From Candidatus Arcticimaribacter forsetii (GTDB taxonomy: Bacteria > Bacteroidota > Bacteroidia > Flavobacteriales > Flavobacteriaceae), in NCBI RefSeq assembly GCF_910589745.1, contig NZ_OU342399.1:806001-870000 (forward strand): a stretch of 64,000 nucleotides of DNA. Direction: 5' to 3'. The translations under genes were made by a program, and so were the position numbers. Positions within the stretch are counted from its first letter, which is position 1. Each line of letters starts with the position of its first letter. The notes below the pieces were generated by a model that saw only the letters and a list, made by a program, of their open reading frames with translations, searched no databases and had not been told where the DNA came from. Shown here piece after piece: positions 39,501 to 46,924 of the stretch.

Positions 39501-39635
39501 TTGATGAAGATCAGCATTAATTTGAGGAGCGTTTTTTTTAAATCTTCTAGATTGTGCACTAGACTCTTGAATTGTGAAAAGTAAAAAGCAAATTGCTAGA
39601 ATAGATTTTAATAACAGGATAGAGGTTCGCATCAT
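36504..39635 (-). CDS. Secreted VPS10/sortilin-like BNR-repeat protein
   Basis: A 1043-residue exported protein with signal peptide (ILLLKSILAICFLLFTI, cleavage near SSAQ). About residues 45-760 form repeated propeller blades with Asp-box motifs such as TTDGGKSW, STDSGATW and SDDGGQSW, as in VPS10/sortilin and BNR-repeat proteins often labelled glycosyl hydrolase. The C-terminal 250 residues hold a beta domain and a Lys-rich helical segment. No sialidase catalytic set was recognised. Relatives are common in Bacteroidota and sometimes neighbour peptidases, as here. It ends at a bidirectional terminator. Confidence 0.82.
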   Translation of the reverse strand: MMRTSILLLKSILAICFLLFTIQESSAQSRRFKKNAPQINADLHQSVQYRSLGPFRGGRSAAVVGVSNQPKVFYFGATGGGVWKTIDGGKTYKNISDGYFGGSIGSVAVAPSDPNVLYVGGGEVTVRGNVSSGKGVWKSVDAGATWKYMGLPNSRHIPRMVVHPQNPDIVYAAVLGDIYKPTQDRGVYKTTDGGKSWNKILFSTDQSGAVELVMDPSNPRHLYAATWKIQRTPYSLSSGGTGSALWKSTDSGATWQEISKNKGFAEGTLGIIGVTVSPVNSNRVWSIVENKEKGGVYRSDDGGQSWKHINDSRSLRQRAWYYTKIYADSQDENMVYVMNVAYHKSTDGGKTFSSHRAPHGDHHDLWIAPEDNKRMIIADDGGAQVSYDGGDSWSTYMNQPTAQFYRVTTDKSFPYRIYAAQQDNSTIRINHRSSGRYIGETDWESTAGGESAHIAIDPTNNDIVYGGSYDGFLTRVNHNKKSTRGINVWPDNPMGHGAEGMKYRFQWNFPILFSKHNPKRLYTFSNQVHVTETEGQQWDIISPDLTRNDPSKLKTSGGPITQDNTSVEYYCTLFAADESPLKEGLLWVGSDDGLIHVTQNGGETWTNITPKQMPEWTMINSIDPSPFDPGTCYVAGTRYKLGDYKPYLYKTTDYGVTWKNITKGISEEDFTRVIRADPGHEGILYAGTENGIYISYNDGDSWTSFQKNLPIVPITDLTVKNNSLIVATQGRSLWMIDDLTVLHQLKSNTKKEEILFKPKNSYRTKGRGGKSSLTAGTNLPNGVIVHYYLKNYDQKGDVVELQFKSSSGDIIKTYSNKNKKDKLEIKAGGNSFVWDTRYDGAEKLKGMIFWSASFSGAKAVPGEYSVSLIVNGKELSQSFEILPDPRSESSVSDMQKQFDFVNDVNKTVDKAHKAIKNIRNIRSKLLEFEKQNKSDSTALALVKQAKKIQIELHEVEKTLYQTQNKSNQDPLNFPIRLTNKLGHLNRLITMDDFPPTAQDIEVKKVLSAEVEVAMKNYQKLIDEDVASFNKAFKKEQRDFLKIE

Positions 39636-39659
39636 ATGAGTTTTAATAGTGTTTTTAAA

Positions 39660-39690
39660 GTTACAAAACTTGTAACAATAAAGTTGTAAC
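39660..39690. promoter_or_regulatory. Palindrome plus half-site between divergent genes
   Basis: GTTACAA (39660-39666) and TTGTAAC (39670-39676) are perfect complements with a three-base spacer. A third TTGTAAC follows at 39684-39690, 14 bases on. The site lies in the 80-base gap between the BNR-repeat gene and the M20 hydrolase gene, so one regulator could control both. Confidence 0.45.
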
Positions 39691-39715
39691 TTTAATTTCG
39701 AAAATAAATAATATC

Positions 39716-41146
39716 ATGAAACAGTTTGCCAAAATCCTTTTTTATTCTTTCCTTTTTATTGGGACACAAATAATTCAGGCTCAGACTAAAACAAGAATTA
39801 AAAAAGAAATCACAAAATCAATTGACAAACATCAGGATGCAATGATTGCAGTTAGTGATCAAATTTGGGAAGCAGCTGAAACATCGCTTGAAGAATATAA
39901 GTCCTCTGATTATCTGATTCAATTTGCCGAACAAAACGGATTTAAAGTTGAAAAAGGAGTTGCAGGAATTCCAACTGCGTTCACGGCAACTTATGGAACC
40001 GGTAAACCTGTTATAGGGATTCTAGGGGAGTTTGATGCTAATGCAGGAATTTCTCAAAAAAAACAACCTACTCGAGAAGCTAGAATTCCTGGCGGTGCTG
40101 GACATGGCTGCGGACATAACCTTTTTGGAACAGCAAGTTTAGGTGCTGCAATAGCAATTAAAGAGCAAATTGAAGAAGGAACTTTAAATGGTACAGTTGT
40201 TTTTTACGGAACACCGGCAGAAGAAACTATTTTTGCGAAAGTATGGATGGCTCGTGAAGGATTATTCGATGATTTAGATGTGTGTATGGATTGGCATCCT
40301 GGCGATGGAATTGAAGCTGCAACTCAAAGCAGTAAAGCTCTCGTAGATTTTAGAGTTAAATTTTACGGTAGTTCCTCTCATGCTTCGTCTGATCCATGGA
40401 ATGGTAAAAGTGCTGTGGATGCTATGGAGTTATATACTACAGGTTTAAATTATTACAGGGAACATATAAAGCCTACCGCAAGAATACATTATCACATTGA
40501 AAAAGCAGGTGATGTTGTAAATGTGGTTCCTGATTTTGCTCAAATTTGGACTCGTCTACGAGAAAACGATCGTCCAAACGTTGATGTCTTATATGAGCGT
40601 GCTAAAAAAATAGCAGAAGGAGCGGCACTAATGGCTGGAGTTCGTTATGAGATTCAGTTAATTTCTGGTATTTATGAAATCCAAGTTAATCGAACCGGAG
40701 CTGAGGTTATGCAAGATAATATAGAAACTTTGGGTCCAATAACTTACACTGATTCTGAAGTTGCTTATGCCAATACAATTCTTAAAGAAACAAATAAACC
40801 TCAGAAAGGCTTAGATGGGGAGATATATCCTTTACGTCCGTCATTACCAGCTCAAGGGGGTTCCACAGATGTTGGGGACGTTAGTCAACTGGTTCCAACG
40901 ATAAGAATGACTGCAACGGTTGCTTCAAAAGGAGGGCCATGGCATTCATGGGCAGTTGTTGCTTGTACAGGAATGTCAATTGGTCATAAAGGAATGTTGT
41001 ATGCTTCTAAAGCGCTTGGAATGACAATGGTAGATTTATTTAAAGATCCTGCATTAGTAAAACGAATTAAGGAAGATTTTAAAAACAACAAAACAAATTC
41101 ATCATACGATCCACGTATTCCTGCAGGACCACCGTCTCTAAATTAA
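39716..41146 (+). CDS. Secreted M20 amidohydrolase/peptidase
   Basis: M20D-type metallohydrolase of 476 residues, related to p-aminobenzoyl-glutamate hydrolase subunit B and aminoacylases. A signal peptide (ILFYSFLFIGTQIIQAQ) indicates export. Metal-binding motifs are GILGEFDAN, GAGHGCGHNLFG, TPAEET and the C-terminal GPWHSWAV with its His. The dimerisation domain begins near SSSHASSDPWNGKSAVDA. Seven bases separate it from the M24 gene, so the two form an operon, probably finishing peptide breakdown outside the cytoplasm. Confidence 0.88.
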   Translation: MKQFAKILFYSFLFIGTQIIQAQTKTRIKKEITKSIDKHQDAMIAVSDQIWEAAETSLEEYKSSDYLIQFAEQNGFKVEKGVAGIPTAFTATYGTGKPVIGILGEFDANAGISQKKQPTREARIPGGAGHGCGHNLFGTASLGAAIAIKEQIEEGTLNGTVVFYGTPAEETIFAKVWMAREGLFDDLDVCMDWHPGDGIEAATQSSKALVDFRVKFYGSSSHASSDPWNGKSAVDAMELYTTGLNYYREHIKPTARIHYHIEKAGDVVNVVPDFAQIWTRLRENDRPNVDVLYERAKKIAEGAALMAGVRYEIQLISGIYEIQVNRTGAEVMQDNIETLGPITYTDSEVAYANTILKETNKPQKGLDGEIYPLRPSLPAQGGSTDVGDVSQLVPTIRMTATVASKGGPWHSWAVVACTGMSIGHKGMLYASKALGMTMVDLFKDPALVKRIKEDFKNNKTNSSYDPRIPAGPPSLN

Positions 41147-41153
41147 AATTATT

Positions 41154-42476
41154 ATGAATAAATTTTGGAAATTATTTTTGTTTTTAATCCCTTTTCTGGG
41201 CTATAGTCAGCAAATACTTCCTTTAAAGGACCGTGCTGTTATTATTGATGAAATTCAAAAAGATCGACTTGAAAATTTATTGCCCAGACTAATGGAGGAA
41301 GCAGATCTTGATATGTGGGTGCTCATAACACGGGAATACAATGAAGACCCGATTATTAAAACACTCCTACCTCCAACATGGTTAAATGCAAGAAGGCAAA
41401 CTATATTAGTTTTTTCAAGAGATAAGAATTCAGGCGAAATTAACTCTGCTGCTATTACGAGATACCCTTTTGGAAAAAACATCCCTTCCATTTGGAATAA
41501 AGAAAAACAACCTGACCAGTGGCAGGCTCTCGCCGATTACATTGTTTCTATCAACCCTAAAAATATTGGGGTTAACATTTCTAAATCCTATGCTTTAGCA
41601 GATGGGCTTGTTAAAACAGATTACGATGAATTAATACAAGTTTTACCTGATACCTATAAAAGCAAGGTAGTTTCGGCAGAAAAATTAGCCGTTGGTTGGA
41701 TCGAGACTAGAACTCCCAAAGAAATGATAATCTTTGAAGATCTCGTTAGAATAACACACCAGATTATTGCAGAAGCCTTTTCAAATAAAGTTATTACTCC
41801 AGGCGAAACCACAACAGATGATGTAGTTTGGTGGTTGAGAGAAAAAGTTTTAGATCTTGGTTTGACTACATGGTTTCATCCAACGGTTGATGTGCAACGA
41901 GCCGACAAAAGTGACTTGTATGCCTTTGATAATAAGGCTAAATTTGATGTCATTCAGCCAGGTGATCTTGTCCATTGTGATTTTGGAATTAGTTATTTAA
42001 CCTTGAATACGGACTGTCAAGAATTAGCATATGTGCTCCGTCCTGATGAAGATAGAGCTCCAGAATTTTTGGTCCAAGCTTTAGCAGACGGGAATCGAGT
42101 TCAAGATATTTTCACAAATAACTTTAAAGAAGGTTTGACTGGTAATGAAATTCTAAAAAAATCATTAAAAGAGGGAAGGAGTGAAGGCCTTAGACCCCAA
42201 ATTTACACGCATCCACTAGGGACTTATGGTCATTCTGCTGGAACAACCTTAGGCATGTGGGATTCTCAAAATGGAGTTGCCGGAACAGGTGATTATCCAC
42301 TTCATTTTGATACTACTTATGCAATAGAATTAAATACTAAAGTTTTTATTTCTCAGTGGAATAAAGATATTAGGGTAATGTTGGAAGAAGCAGGTTTTTT
42401 TGGCGAAAACGGATTTCGTTATGTTAATAAACGGCAGGAAGAATTATTATTAATAGCTTCTTCTGAAAAAAAATAA
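41154..42476 (+). CDS. Secreted M24 aminopeptidase P-like protein
   Basis: Pita-bread-fold metallopeptidase of the Xaa-Pro family, 440 residues, with a signal peptide (LFLFLIPFLGYSQ). Candidate metal ligands are Asp in VHCDFG, Asp in LNTDCQ, His in TYGHSAGT and Glu in AIELNT, plus a C-terminal Glu in MLEEAGFF or RQEE. It would remove N-terminal residues before proline or act on a related substrate. It is downstream of and probably cotranscribed with the M20 hydrolase. Confidence 0.88.
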   Translation: MNKFWKLFLFLIPFLGYSQQILPLKDRAVIIDEIQKDRLENLLPRLMEEADLDMWVLITREYNEDPIIKTLLPPTWLNARRQTILVFSRDKNSGEINSAAITRYPFGKNIPSIWNKEKQPDQWQALADYIVSINPKNIGVNISKSYALADGLVKTDYDELIQVLPDTYKSKVVSAEKLAVGWIETRTPKEMIIFEDLVRITHQIIAEAFSNKVITPGETTTDDVVWWLREKVLDLGLTTWFHPTVDVQRADKSDLYAFDNKAKFDVIQPGDLVHCDFGISYLTLNTDCQELAYVLRPDEDRAPEFLVQALADGNRVQDIFTNNFKEGLTGNEILKKSLKEGRSEGLRPQIYTHPLGTYGHSAGTTLGMWDSQNGVAGTGDYPLHFDTTYAIELNTKVFISQWNKDIRVMLEEAGFFGENGFRYVNKRQEELLLIASSEKK

Positions 42477-42517
42477 CTTTCAATAACTTCAAGTATAATA
42501 AGTATGAAATTAATGCT

Positions 42518-42547
42518 TACTTTTGTGTCGCAGGGCCTCACACCCTG
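42518..42547 (+). promoter_or_regulatory. -7 box followed by a 5'-end hairpin
   Basis: TACTTTTG at 42518-42525 matches TAnnTTTG. Transcription would start near 42531, exactly where CAGGG (42531-42535) begins a hairpin with CCCTG (42543-42547). The leader then runs about 90 bases to the ATG at 42625. The segment is more GC-rich than its surroundings. Confidence 0.4.
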
Positions 42548-42624
42548 GCTTCATTAAAAGGGTAGTTGGGCTATGGTTGGCTTTTTCTATCCTTTTTCTT
42601 ATTGAATTAATATTGTTTATTGTC

Positions 42625-43044
42625 ATGAATAAATTACACTTAAAGATAGCTTCACTTTTTGAATCTCAGCAGCAAGGAAAAAAGCTGAGTTTAGATCAAG
42701 AATTTTTAATTGCTGCAGTGCTTGAGAATCAACATGAAAAGTTTGCTGAGGTGAGCGAGAAAGCCAATGCTTTAGGTGAAGGCTTTACTTATAAAATGTT
42801 AACATATGTCTGGGATTATATGAGAAATTCATTTGGACAAGGTTATGAAACTGCTTTTTCTATTCGAGTTGAAGATATGATTATCGATCGATTTGATGGC
42901 GATTATGAAATGGCTTATCATGCAGAAGAAGAAGTTGAGGATGAAATGGATAAACAGATAAAAAATAGTTCAGGAGTTTTGTACGAAGGATACAAGAAAG
43001 AATTAGTTAAAATTTTAACTCATTATTTCAATCAACCAGCATAA
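42625..43044 (+). CDS. Small helical protein of unknown function
   Basis: A 139-residue acidic soluble protein, mostly helical by composition (LSLDQEFLIAAVLENQHEKF, then EKANALGEGFTYKMLTYVW). It was not assigned to a family. ATG at 42625 is preferred. The frame stays open upstream to a TTG at 42523, which would add a 34-residue leader with a hydrophobic stretch, but that region looks like promoter and 5' leader. The next gene starts 12 bases after it, so the two probably share a transcript. Confidence 0.6.
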   Translation: MNKLHLKIASLFESQQQGKKLSLDQEFLIAAVLENQHEKFAEVSEKANALGEGFTYKMLTYVWDYMRNSFGQGYETAFSIRVEDMIIDRFDGDYEMAYHAEEEVEDEMDKQIKNSSGVLYEGYKKELVKILTHYFNQPA

Positions 43045-43056
43045 TCAATCAAGACG

Positions 43057-43428
43057 ATGAATAAGCAAATTGGAATAACAGGAAAAACTGTTAAACGTAT
43101 TTTACAATTAGATGAATTTATAATAAATGAACTTCCTATTGCTGTATTCGAAAGAGATGAATTTGGATCAATTCTTCGTGGGATGAATTTAAAAACCAAC
43201 GAGCCTGATCACGTTTTTCTTGAACTACCTGCTCCAGAGGAACAAGTTTTATCTTTTTTGAGAAGCCATTACAAAAACCAGAGAACCGATCTTTCTAATA
43301 AGAAAAAAAACAAATCAACCTCCAAAAAGTTAAAACCACAGGAACGTAGAGCAATCGAAGCAGAACGACTTAAGGAAGAGCGGCATAAGAATAAACACCA
43401 CAGCAAGAAAGTAAGAAGAAAGAACTAA
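43057..43428 (+). CDS. Small basic protein of unknown function
   Basis: A 123-residue protein in two parts. The first 75 residues look globular (GITGKTVKRILQLDEFIINE, LRGMNLKTNEPDHVFLELPA). The last 50 are Lys/Arg/Glu-rich and probably disordered (KKKNKSTSKKLKPQERRAIE, then HHSKKVRRKN), suggesting binding to nucleic acid or ribosome. No family was recognised. Cotranscribed with the upstream helical protein; one base separates its stop from the convergent GreA-like gene. Confidence 0.55.
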   Translation: MNKQIGITGKTVKRILQLDEFIINELPIAVFERDEFGSILRGMNLKTNEPDHVFLELPAPEEQVLSFLRSHYKNQRTDLSNKKKNKSTSKKLKPQERRAIEAERLKEERHKNKHHSKKVRRKN

Positions 43429-43429
43429 T

Positions 43430-43876
43430 TTAGAGTATTTGCTCTATTGAGCTAGTTGTATTGTTAAATACAATTAAATCACCTATTGTTTTTCCTACAA
43501 GTAATTTTCCTATAGGACTTAATGAAGAAACACAATAATATTTTTTCGAGTCTAGAATAAATTCTGGAGATGAAACTGCGAGATAGTAATTTAAATTATC
43601 GGTAATAACGACTGAACCTAGTCCGACTTTTTTAGAATTATCAATATTTTTAAGGGGGAGTAAAAGTTTTAAATTATGTTCTGCTTGCTTTAATTGTTCT
43701 CCAAGCTTTTCTCTTTCAAGATGAATCATTGCACGTCCAGTTTCGTGTTTATCACCAGCACTACTTTTACTTTCGGATTCTAGGTCGAGTAATATTTCAG
43801 AATCCCTTTCTTTAAAAAAAAGAAGATTCTTTGAATGATGGTCTAGACAATGTTGATATAATTTTTGTTTTAGCAT
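43430..43876 (-). CDS. GreA/GreB C-terminal-domain-like protein
   Basis: A 148-residue protein resembling Gre factors. Residues 1-75 contain a helical segment with heptad-like charges and MIHLEREKLGEQLKQAEHNL, which could form the coiled coil. Residues 80-148 match the FKBP-like Gre C-terminal domain (VSSLSPIGKLLVGKTIGDLI). In Bacteroidota such short paralogues may bind the RNA polymerase secondary channel or act on another partner. Databases sometimes mislabel relatives as 3-oxoacyl-ACP synthase. It follows the HTH gene by 19 bases on the same strand. Confidence 0.7.
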   Translation of the reverse strand: MLKQKLYQHCLDHHSKNLLFFKERDSEILLDLESESKSSAGDKHETGRAMIHLEREKLGEQLKQAEHNLKLLLPLKNIDNSKKVGLGSVVITDNLNYYLAVSSPEFILDSKKYYCVSSLSPIGKLLVGKTIGDLIVFNNTTSSIEQIL

Positions 43877-43895
43877 AAATTCAAATTACACTAAA

Positions 43896-44360
43896 TTAAA
43901 TCATTTTACCTTCACCTTTTAATATCCATCTAAAAGATAATTCGGGAAATTTTTTATTAATAAGGTATGCTACCTTAGCTTTTATATTACTCTGACCATT
44001 TAAAATTGAATTTATGTTATTAGAATTAATTAATCCAATTGATTTACTAAATTCTAATTTAGACATTCCAGATCGTTCAATAATTGTTTTTAATCGATCA
44101 GAACCTTCGGAGTCAATTGTTTTTTTGGAGTCTTTATCAAGTTTATGAAAAAAGTTTATAATTGAAATTCCGTGGATGTCCAACACCCGATTTAAACTTT
44201 TCAAAGTGAAATTAGTTCCTTTTTCCATTTTGAAGTACTGTATGCGACTTAGTTCATTTTTGTCAGCAAATACTTCATAGCTTGAAAAACCTGCTTCTAA
44301 CCTTAGCTTTTTTATTTCTGCACCAATTTTTTTTTGAAGAATATCAAGTTTATTTTCCAT
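43896..44360 (-). CDS. DNA-binding protein with two HTH domains
   Basis: A 154-residue likely transcription regulator. Residues about 8-70 are an XRE/Cro-type helix-turn-helix (IGAEIKKLRLEAGFSSYEVF, then YFKMEKG). Residues about 85-154 form a second one (TIIERSGMSKLEFSKSIGL, NSILNGQSNI) ending in FRWILKGEGKMI. That ending closely resembles the NWLLTGEGxM end of phage-repressor-type HTH domains common in Bacteroidota, but no protease domain follows. It may autoregulate or control the GreA-like gene downstream. Confidence 0.72.
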   Translation of the reverse strand: MENKLDILQKKIGAEIKKLRLEAGFSSYEVFADKNELSRIQYFKMEKGTNFTLKSLNRVLDIHGISIINFFHKLDKDSKKTIDSEGSDRLKTIIERSGMSKLEFSKSIGLINSNNINSILNGQSNIKAKVAYLINKKFPELSFRWILKGEGKMI

Positions 44361-44526
44361 TTATTTTTGATATATATAGTAAGTAATTATAAAAACATAT
44401 AATTTAAAATATAAAGATACAAATATTTTAATCCCATAAGGTTTGTTCTGTCTAACTAAAAAAAATCAATCAATTAAATTTTTTTCATTCAAATTAATAG
44501 AACTATTATTTAACTTCTTAGTAATT

Positions 44527-44940
44527 TCATTTATTTGAATTATTTCTTTTTATTTTAATTTTTATTTCAGGAGGCGTATTTGTTTTTTTGTTTCTTTTGG
44601 ATGGATACTCTTCATTTAATTTTGATTTAATTTTCTTTAGAAGAAAAGAGTTGAAGTAAGAAGAATTATTCCACCATATTAAATCTTCTATATATTCAAA
44701 CTTTATATTACCATTCGAACTTATGAAAGCATTAATATGAATGTAATTTTCTTCTTCATAAAATGTAAAAGTTATATTTTCGGATATCCCATGTTTTGAA
44801 AATAAAGATTTTATGAGTTCGTATTTTTCATTATTGGTCTGAACAATCACAGTTTTATTATGAGTTTTTTCCTCAGTTTTTTGTTCTGTGAAGCAAGAAG
44901 TTATGATAATAGATAATATTAAAATCTTTACATACTGCAT
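44527..44940 (-). CDS. Small lipoprotein of unknown function
   Basis: A 137-residue predicted lipoprotein: the signal ends in SIIITSC with the lipid Cys near residue 16. The mature part has a mixed alpha/beta segment (TFYEEENYIHINAFISSNG, IEDLIWWNNSSYFNSF) and ends in a basic tail (PPEIKIKIKRNNSNK). No family was recognised. Base composition is very AT-rich. The gap of 166 bases to the HTH gene shows no clear signal. Confidence 0.6.
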   Translation of the reverse strand: MQYVKILILSIIITSCFTEQKTEEKTHNKTVIVQTNNEKYELIKSLFSKHGISENITFTFYEEENYIHINAFISSNGNIKFEYIEDLIWWNNSSYFNSFLLKKIKSKLNEEYPSKRNKKTNTPPEIKIKIKRNNSNK

Positions 44941-45013
44941 GCTGCAAATTATAATTAATTCTGTTTTCAGATGCTATTTTATCTTTTAATTTTATGTGCT
45001 TTTTTAAAAAACA

Positions 45014-45044
45014 TTTCAAACCAATTAATAAGTGTCTATATTTG
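45014..45044 (+). promoter_or_regulatory. Promoter of manA
   Basis: TATATTTG at 45037-45044 fits the -7 consensus, and TTTC at 45014-45017 sits 19 bases upstream in the position of the -33 TTTG. The implied leader is about 12 bases. Confidence 0.5.
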
Positions 45045-45061
45045 ATTTTTAAACATTTATA

Positions 45062-46033
45062 ATGTCTTTATTTTATCCTATATATTTTATTCCACAGTAT
45101 CAATATCGAATTTGGGGTGGAGATAATTTAAAAATTAAATTAAATAGAGAGCATTCAGTAGATAGTTGTGGGGAGTCCTGGGAAATATCGACTATTGAGG
45201 GTTTTGAATCACATGTTTTAAATGGTTCATTTGCAGGGGATACTTTAAATTCATTGATTGATTCACATCCTAAAGAAATTCTAGGTAGTAACGTTTTAAA
45301 TAAATTTGGTTCAACCTTTCCTCTTCTAATTAAATTTTTAGACACAAAAAAACCACTTTCAGTACAAGTTCATCCTGATGATTTATTAGCTAAAAAGCGC
45401 CATAATTCTTTTGGTAAAAATGAGATGTGGTATATCATGGACGCTAAAAATGATTCGGAATTAATAGTTGGATTTGATAAAGAAATTGATGAAAACGATT
45501 TTAAGAAACTGAATAGCTCTGGTAAGCTGGAAGATGTTTTACATAAAGAAAAAATTAGTTCAGATGATGTTGTATATATTCCTGCGGGTACTATTCATGG
45601 AATCGGAGCTAATATTCTTCTTGCTGAAATTCAACAGGCTTCTAACATAACTTACAGAGTTTTTGATTATGACCGTGTTGATTCTATTACAGGATTAAAA
45701 AGAGATTTACATACTGATTTAGCTGTTGATGTTCTTGATTTTAAACCCAGAAAAAACATAAAAACTTCTTATTCAAAAAAGTTAAATGAAGTAAACTCGA
45801 TTATCCAAACTCCCTTTTTTTCCACCAACTATATTTCTCTAGATGACAGTTTAAAAAGAAGTTACGATACCCTAGAGTCTTTTAAAGTTTTGATGTGTGT
45901 GAAAGGAAATCTCAAAATTTATTTCGAGAACAAAGAATATAATTTCCCTTTTGGACAGACTGTTTATATTCCAGCTGCAATAAGCGTAATTGAAATTAAA
46001 GGTACGGGATCTTTTTTAGAAGTTTACATTTAA
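45062..46033 (+). CDS. manA: Mannose-6-phosphate isomerase, class I
   Basis: Zinc enzyme interconverting mannose 6-phosphate and fructose 6-phosphate. The 323-residue cupin has RIWGGDNL near the start, the metal site SVQVHPDD, KNEMWYIMDA, and IPAGTIHGIGANILLAEIQQ with the later ITYRVFDYDR. Its size fits the short class I form. It stands alone, ending at a strong terminator shared with the Bax inhibitor-1 gene. It could feed mannose units released by the GH130-like enzyme, though that link is only inference. Confidence 0.92.
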   Translation: MSLFYPIYFIPQYQYRIWGGDNLKIKLNREHSVDSCGESWEISTIEGFESHVLNGSFAGDTLNSLIDSHPKEILGSNVLNKFGSTFPLLIKFLDTKKPLSVQVHPDDLLAKKRHNSFGKNEMWYIMDAKNDSELIVGFDKEIDENDFKKLNSSGKLEDVLHKEKISSDDVVYIPAGTIHGIGANILLAEIQQASNITYRVFDYDRVDSITGLKRDLHTDLAVDVLDFKPRKNIKTSYSKKLNEVNSIIQTPFFSTNYISLDDSLKRSYDTLESFKVLMCVKGNLKIYFENKEYNFPFGQTVYIPAAISVIEIKGTGSFLEVYI

Positions 46034-46084
46034 TTTTCATTACATTTGTAGTGTAAATATGGTGCCAAACCACTTTACAATACT

Positions 46085-46116
46085 AAAAGCAGAACTTTTT
46101 CCGGAGTTCTGCTTTT
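46085..46116. terminator. Bidirectional terminator
   Basis: AAAAGCAGAACT (46085-46096) and AGTTCTGCTTTT (46105-46116) form a perfect 12-base stem with an eight-base loop, between the convergent manA and Bax inhibitor-1 genes. Confidence 0.9.
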
Positions 46117-46130
46117 TAATTTCTTAAATT

Positions 46131-46868
46131 TTATTTTCTAGAATTTAGTTTAGCTAGGAGTCGAAGAATCTCTAGATAGAGCCAAACAAGAGTAACTAGA
46201 AGTCCAAATGCACCATACCATTCCATGAATTTGGGAGCTCCTTTTTCGGCACCTTCTTCGATAAAGTCAAAGTCAAGAACTAAGTTTAGCGCTGCAATAA
46301 CTACAACTAATAGGCTAAATCCGACACTCATTAAAGAAGCATTTTGAATATTCATTATTCCCATTCCTGGGCCAAAGAAACTCATTATGAAATTAATTAA
46401 GTAAACAATGGCAATCCCACCTGTGGCCGCTGCAATACCTAATTTAAAGTTTTCAGTTGGTTTAATTAATCCAGATCTGTAGGCCATTAGTAACGATAAT
46501 AATATTCCAACGGTCAAATAGATTGCATTCGTAACGATACCATCATACAGGGTATTGTACAAAAATGAAACTCCTCCAAGAAGTCCCCCTTCTAGAATTG
46601 CATAAATTGGAACTGTTATTGGTGCCCATTCCTTTTTGAAAATCGTAATCAATGCCACTATAAAACCTCCGATCCCACAAGAAATCATGAATACTGGATT
46701 CATTGATTCAAAAGTTAAATAACCCGTTCCGACCATGAGTAATAAACTGATTGCAGTTTTGTTAACGGTTCCTTCAATTGTCATTTTTTCAGAAGCATCA
46801 GATGCTCTGTTAAAAGTGCTTTTCGATAAAACAGGATTCCCTGATCTGTATGATAAATGTCTATTCAT
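46131..46868 (-). CDS. Bax inhibitor-1/YccA-family membrane protein
   Basis: Integral membrane protein of 245 residues with about seven hydrophobic segments. The N-terminal half has the typical start SGNPVLSKSTFNRA. The C-terminal SFFGPGMGIMN and LNLVLDFDFIEEGAEKGAPK, followed by EWYGAFGLLVTLVWLYLEIL, are family signatures. Members conduct Ca or modulate proteases; the role in Flavobacteria is unknown. The next gene upstream on the same strand is a flavoprotein. Confidence 0.9.
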   Translation of the reverse strand: MNRHLSYRSGNPVLSKSTFNRASDASEKMTIEGTVNKTAISLLLMVGTGYLTFESMNPVFMISCGIGGFIVALITIFKKEWAPITVPIYAILEGGLLGGVSFLYNTLYDGIVTNAIYLTVGILLSLLMAYRSGLIKPTENFKLGIAAATGGIAIVYLINFIMSFFGPGMGIMNIQNASLMSVGFSLLVVVIAALNLVLDFDFIEEGAEKGAPKFMEWYGAFGLLVTLVWLYLEILRLLAKLNSRK

Positions 46869-46924
46869 TTGGGTGTTTTTTTATTAGTAACGAATATAAG
46901 TTTTTGATTTTAAATTATAAAGTA

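Noticed and set aside
36504..39635. Sialidase or other defined glycosyl hydrolase
   Set aside because: Asp-box propeller repeats alone do not show catalysis; no sialidase arginine triad or nucleophile was identified.
42523..42624. N-terminal extension of the small helical protein from a TTG, with a hydrophobic stretch
   Set aside because: The segment overlaps a good -7 box and a hairpin, and T-rich DNA easily encodes Phe, Leu and Ile; the ATG at 42625 is simpler.
43430..43876. 3-oxoacyl-ACP synthase, a label often seen on relatives
   Set aside because: There is no ketosynthase motif and the size is far too small; the C-terminal half matches the Gre domain.
46059..46075. TGGT...ACCA-like sequence (TGGTGCCAAACCA) after manA
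   Set aside because: The half-sites are separated by five bases instead of two and lie downstream of the gene, unlike the kduD and kdgK operators.
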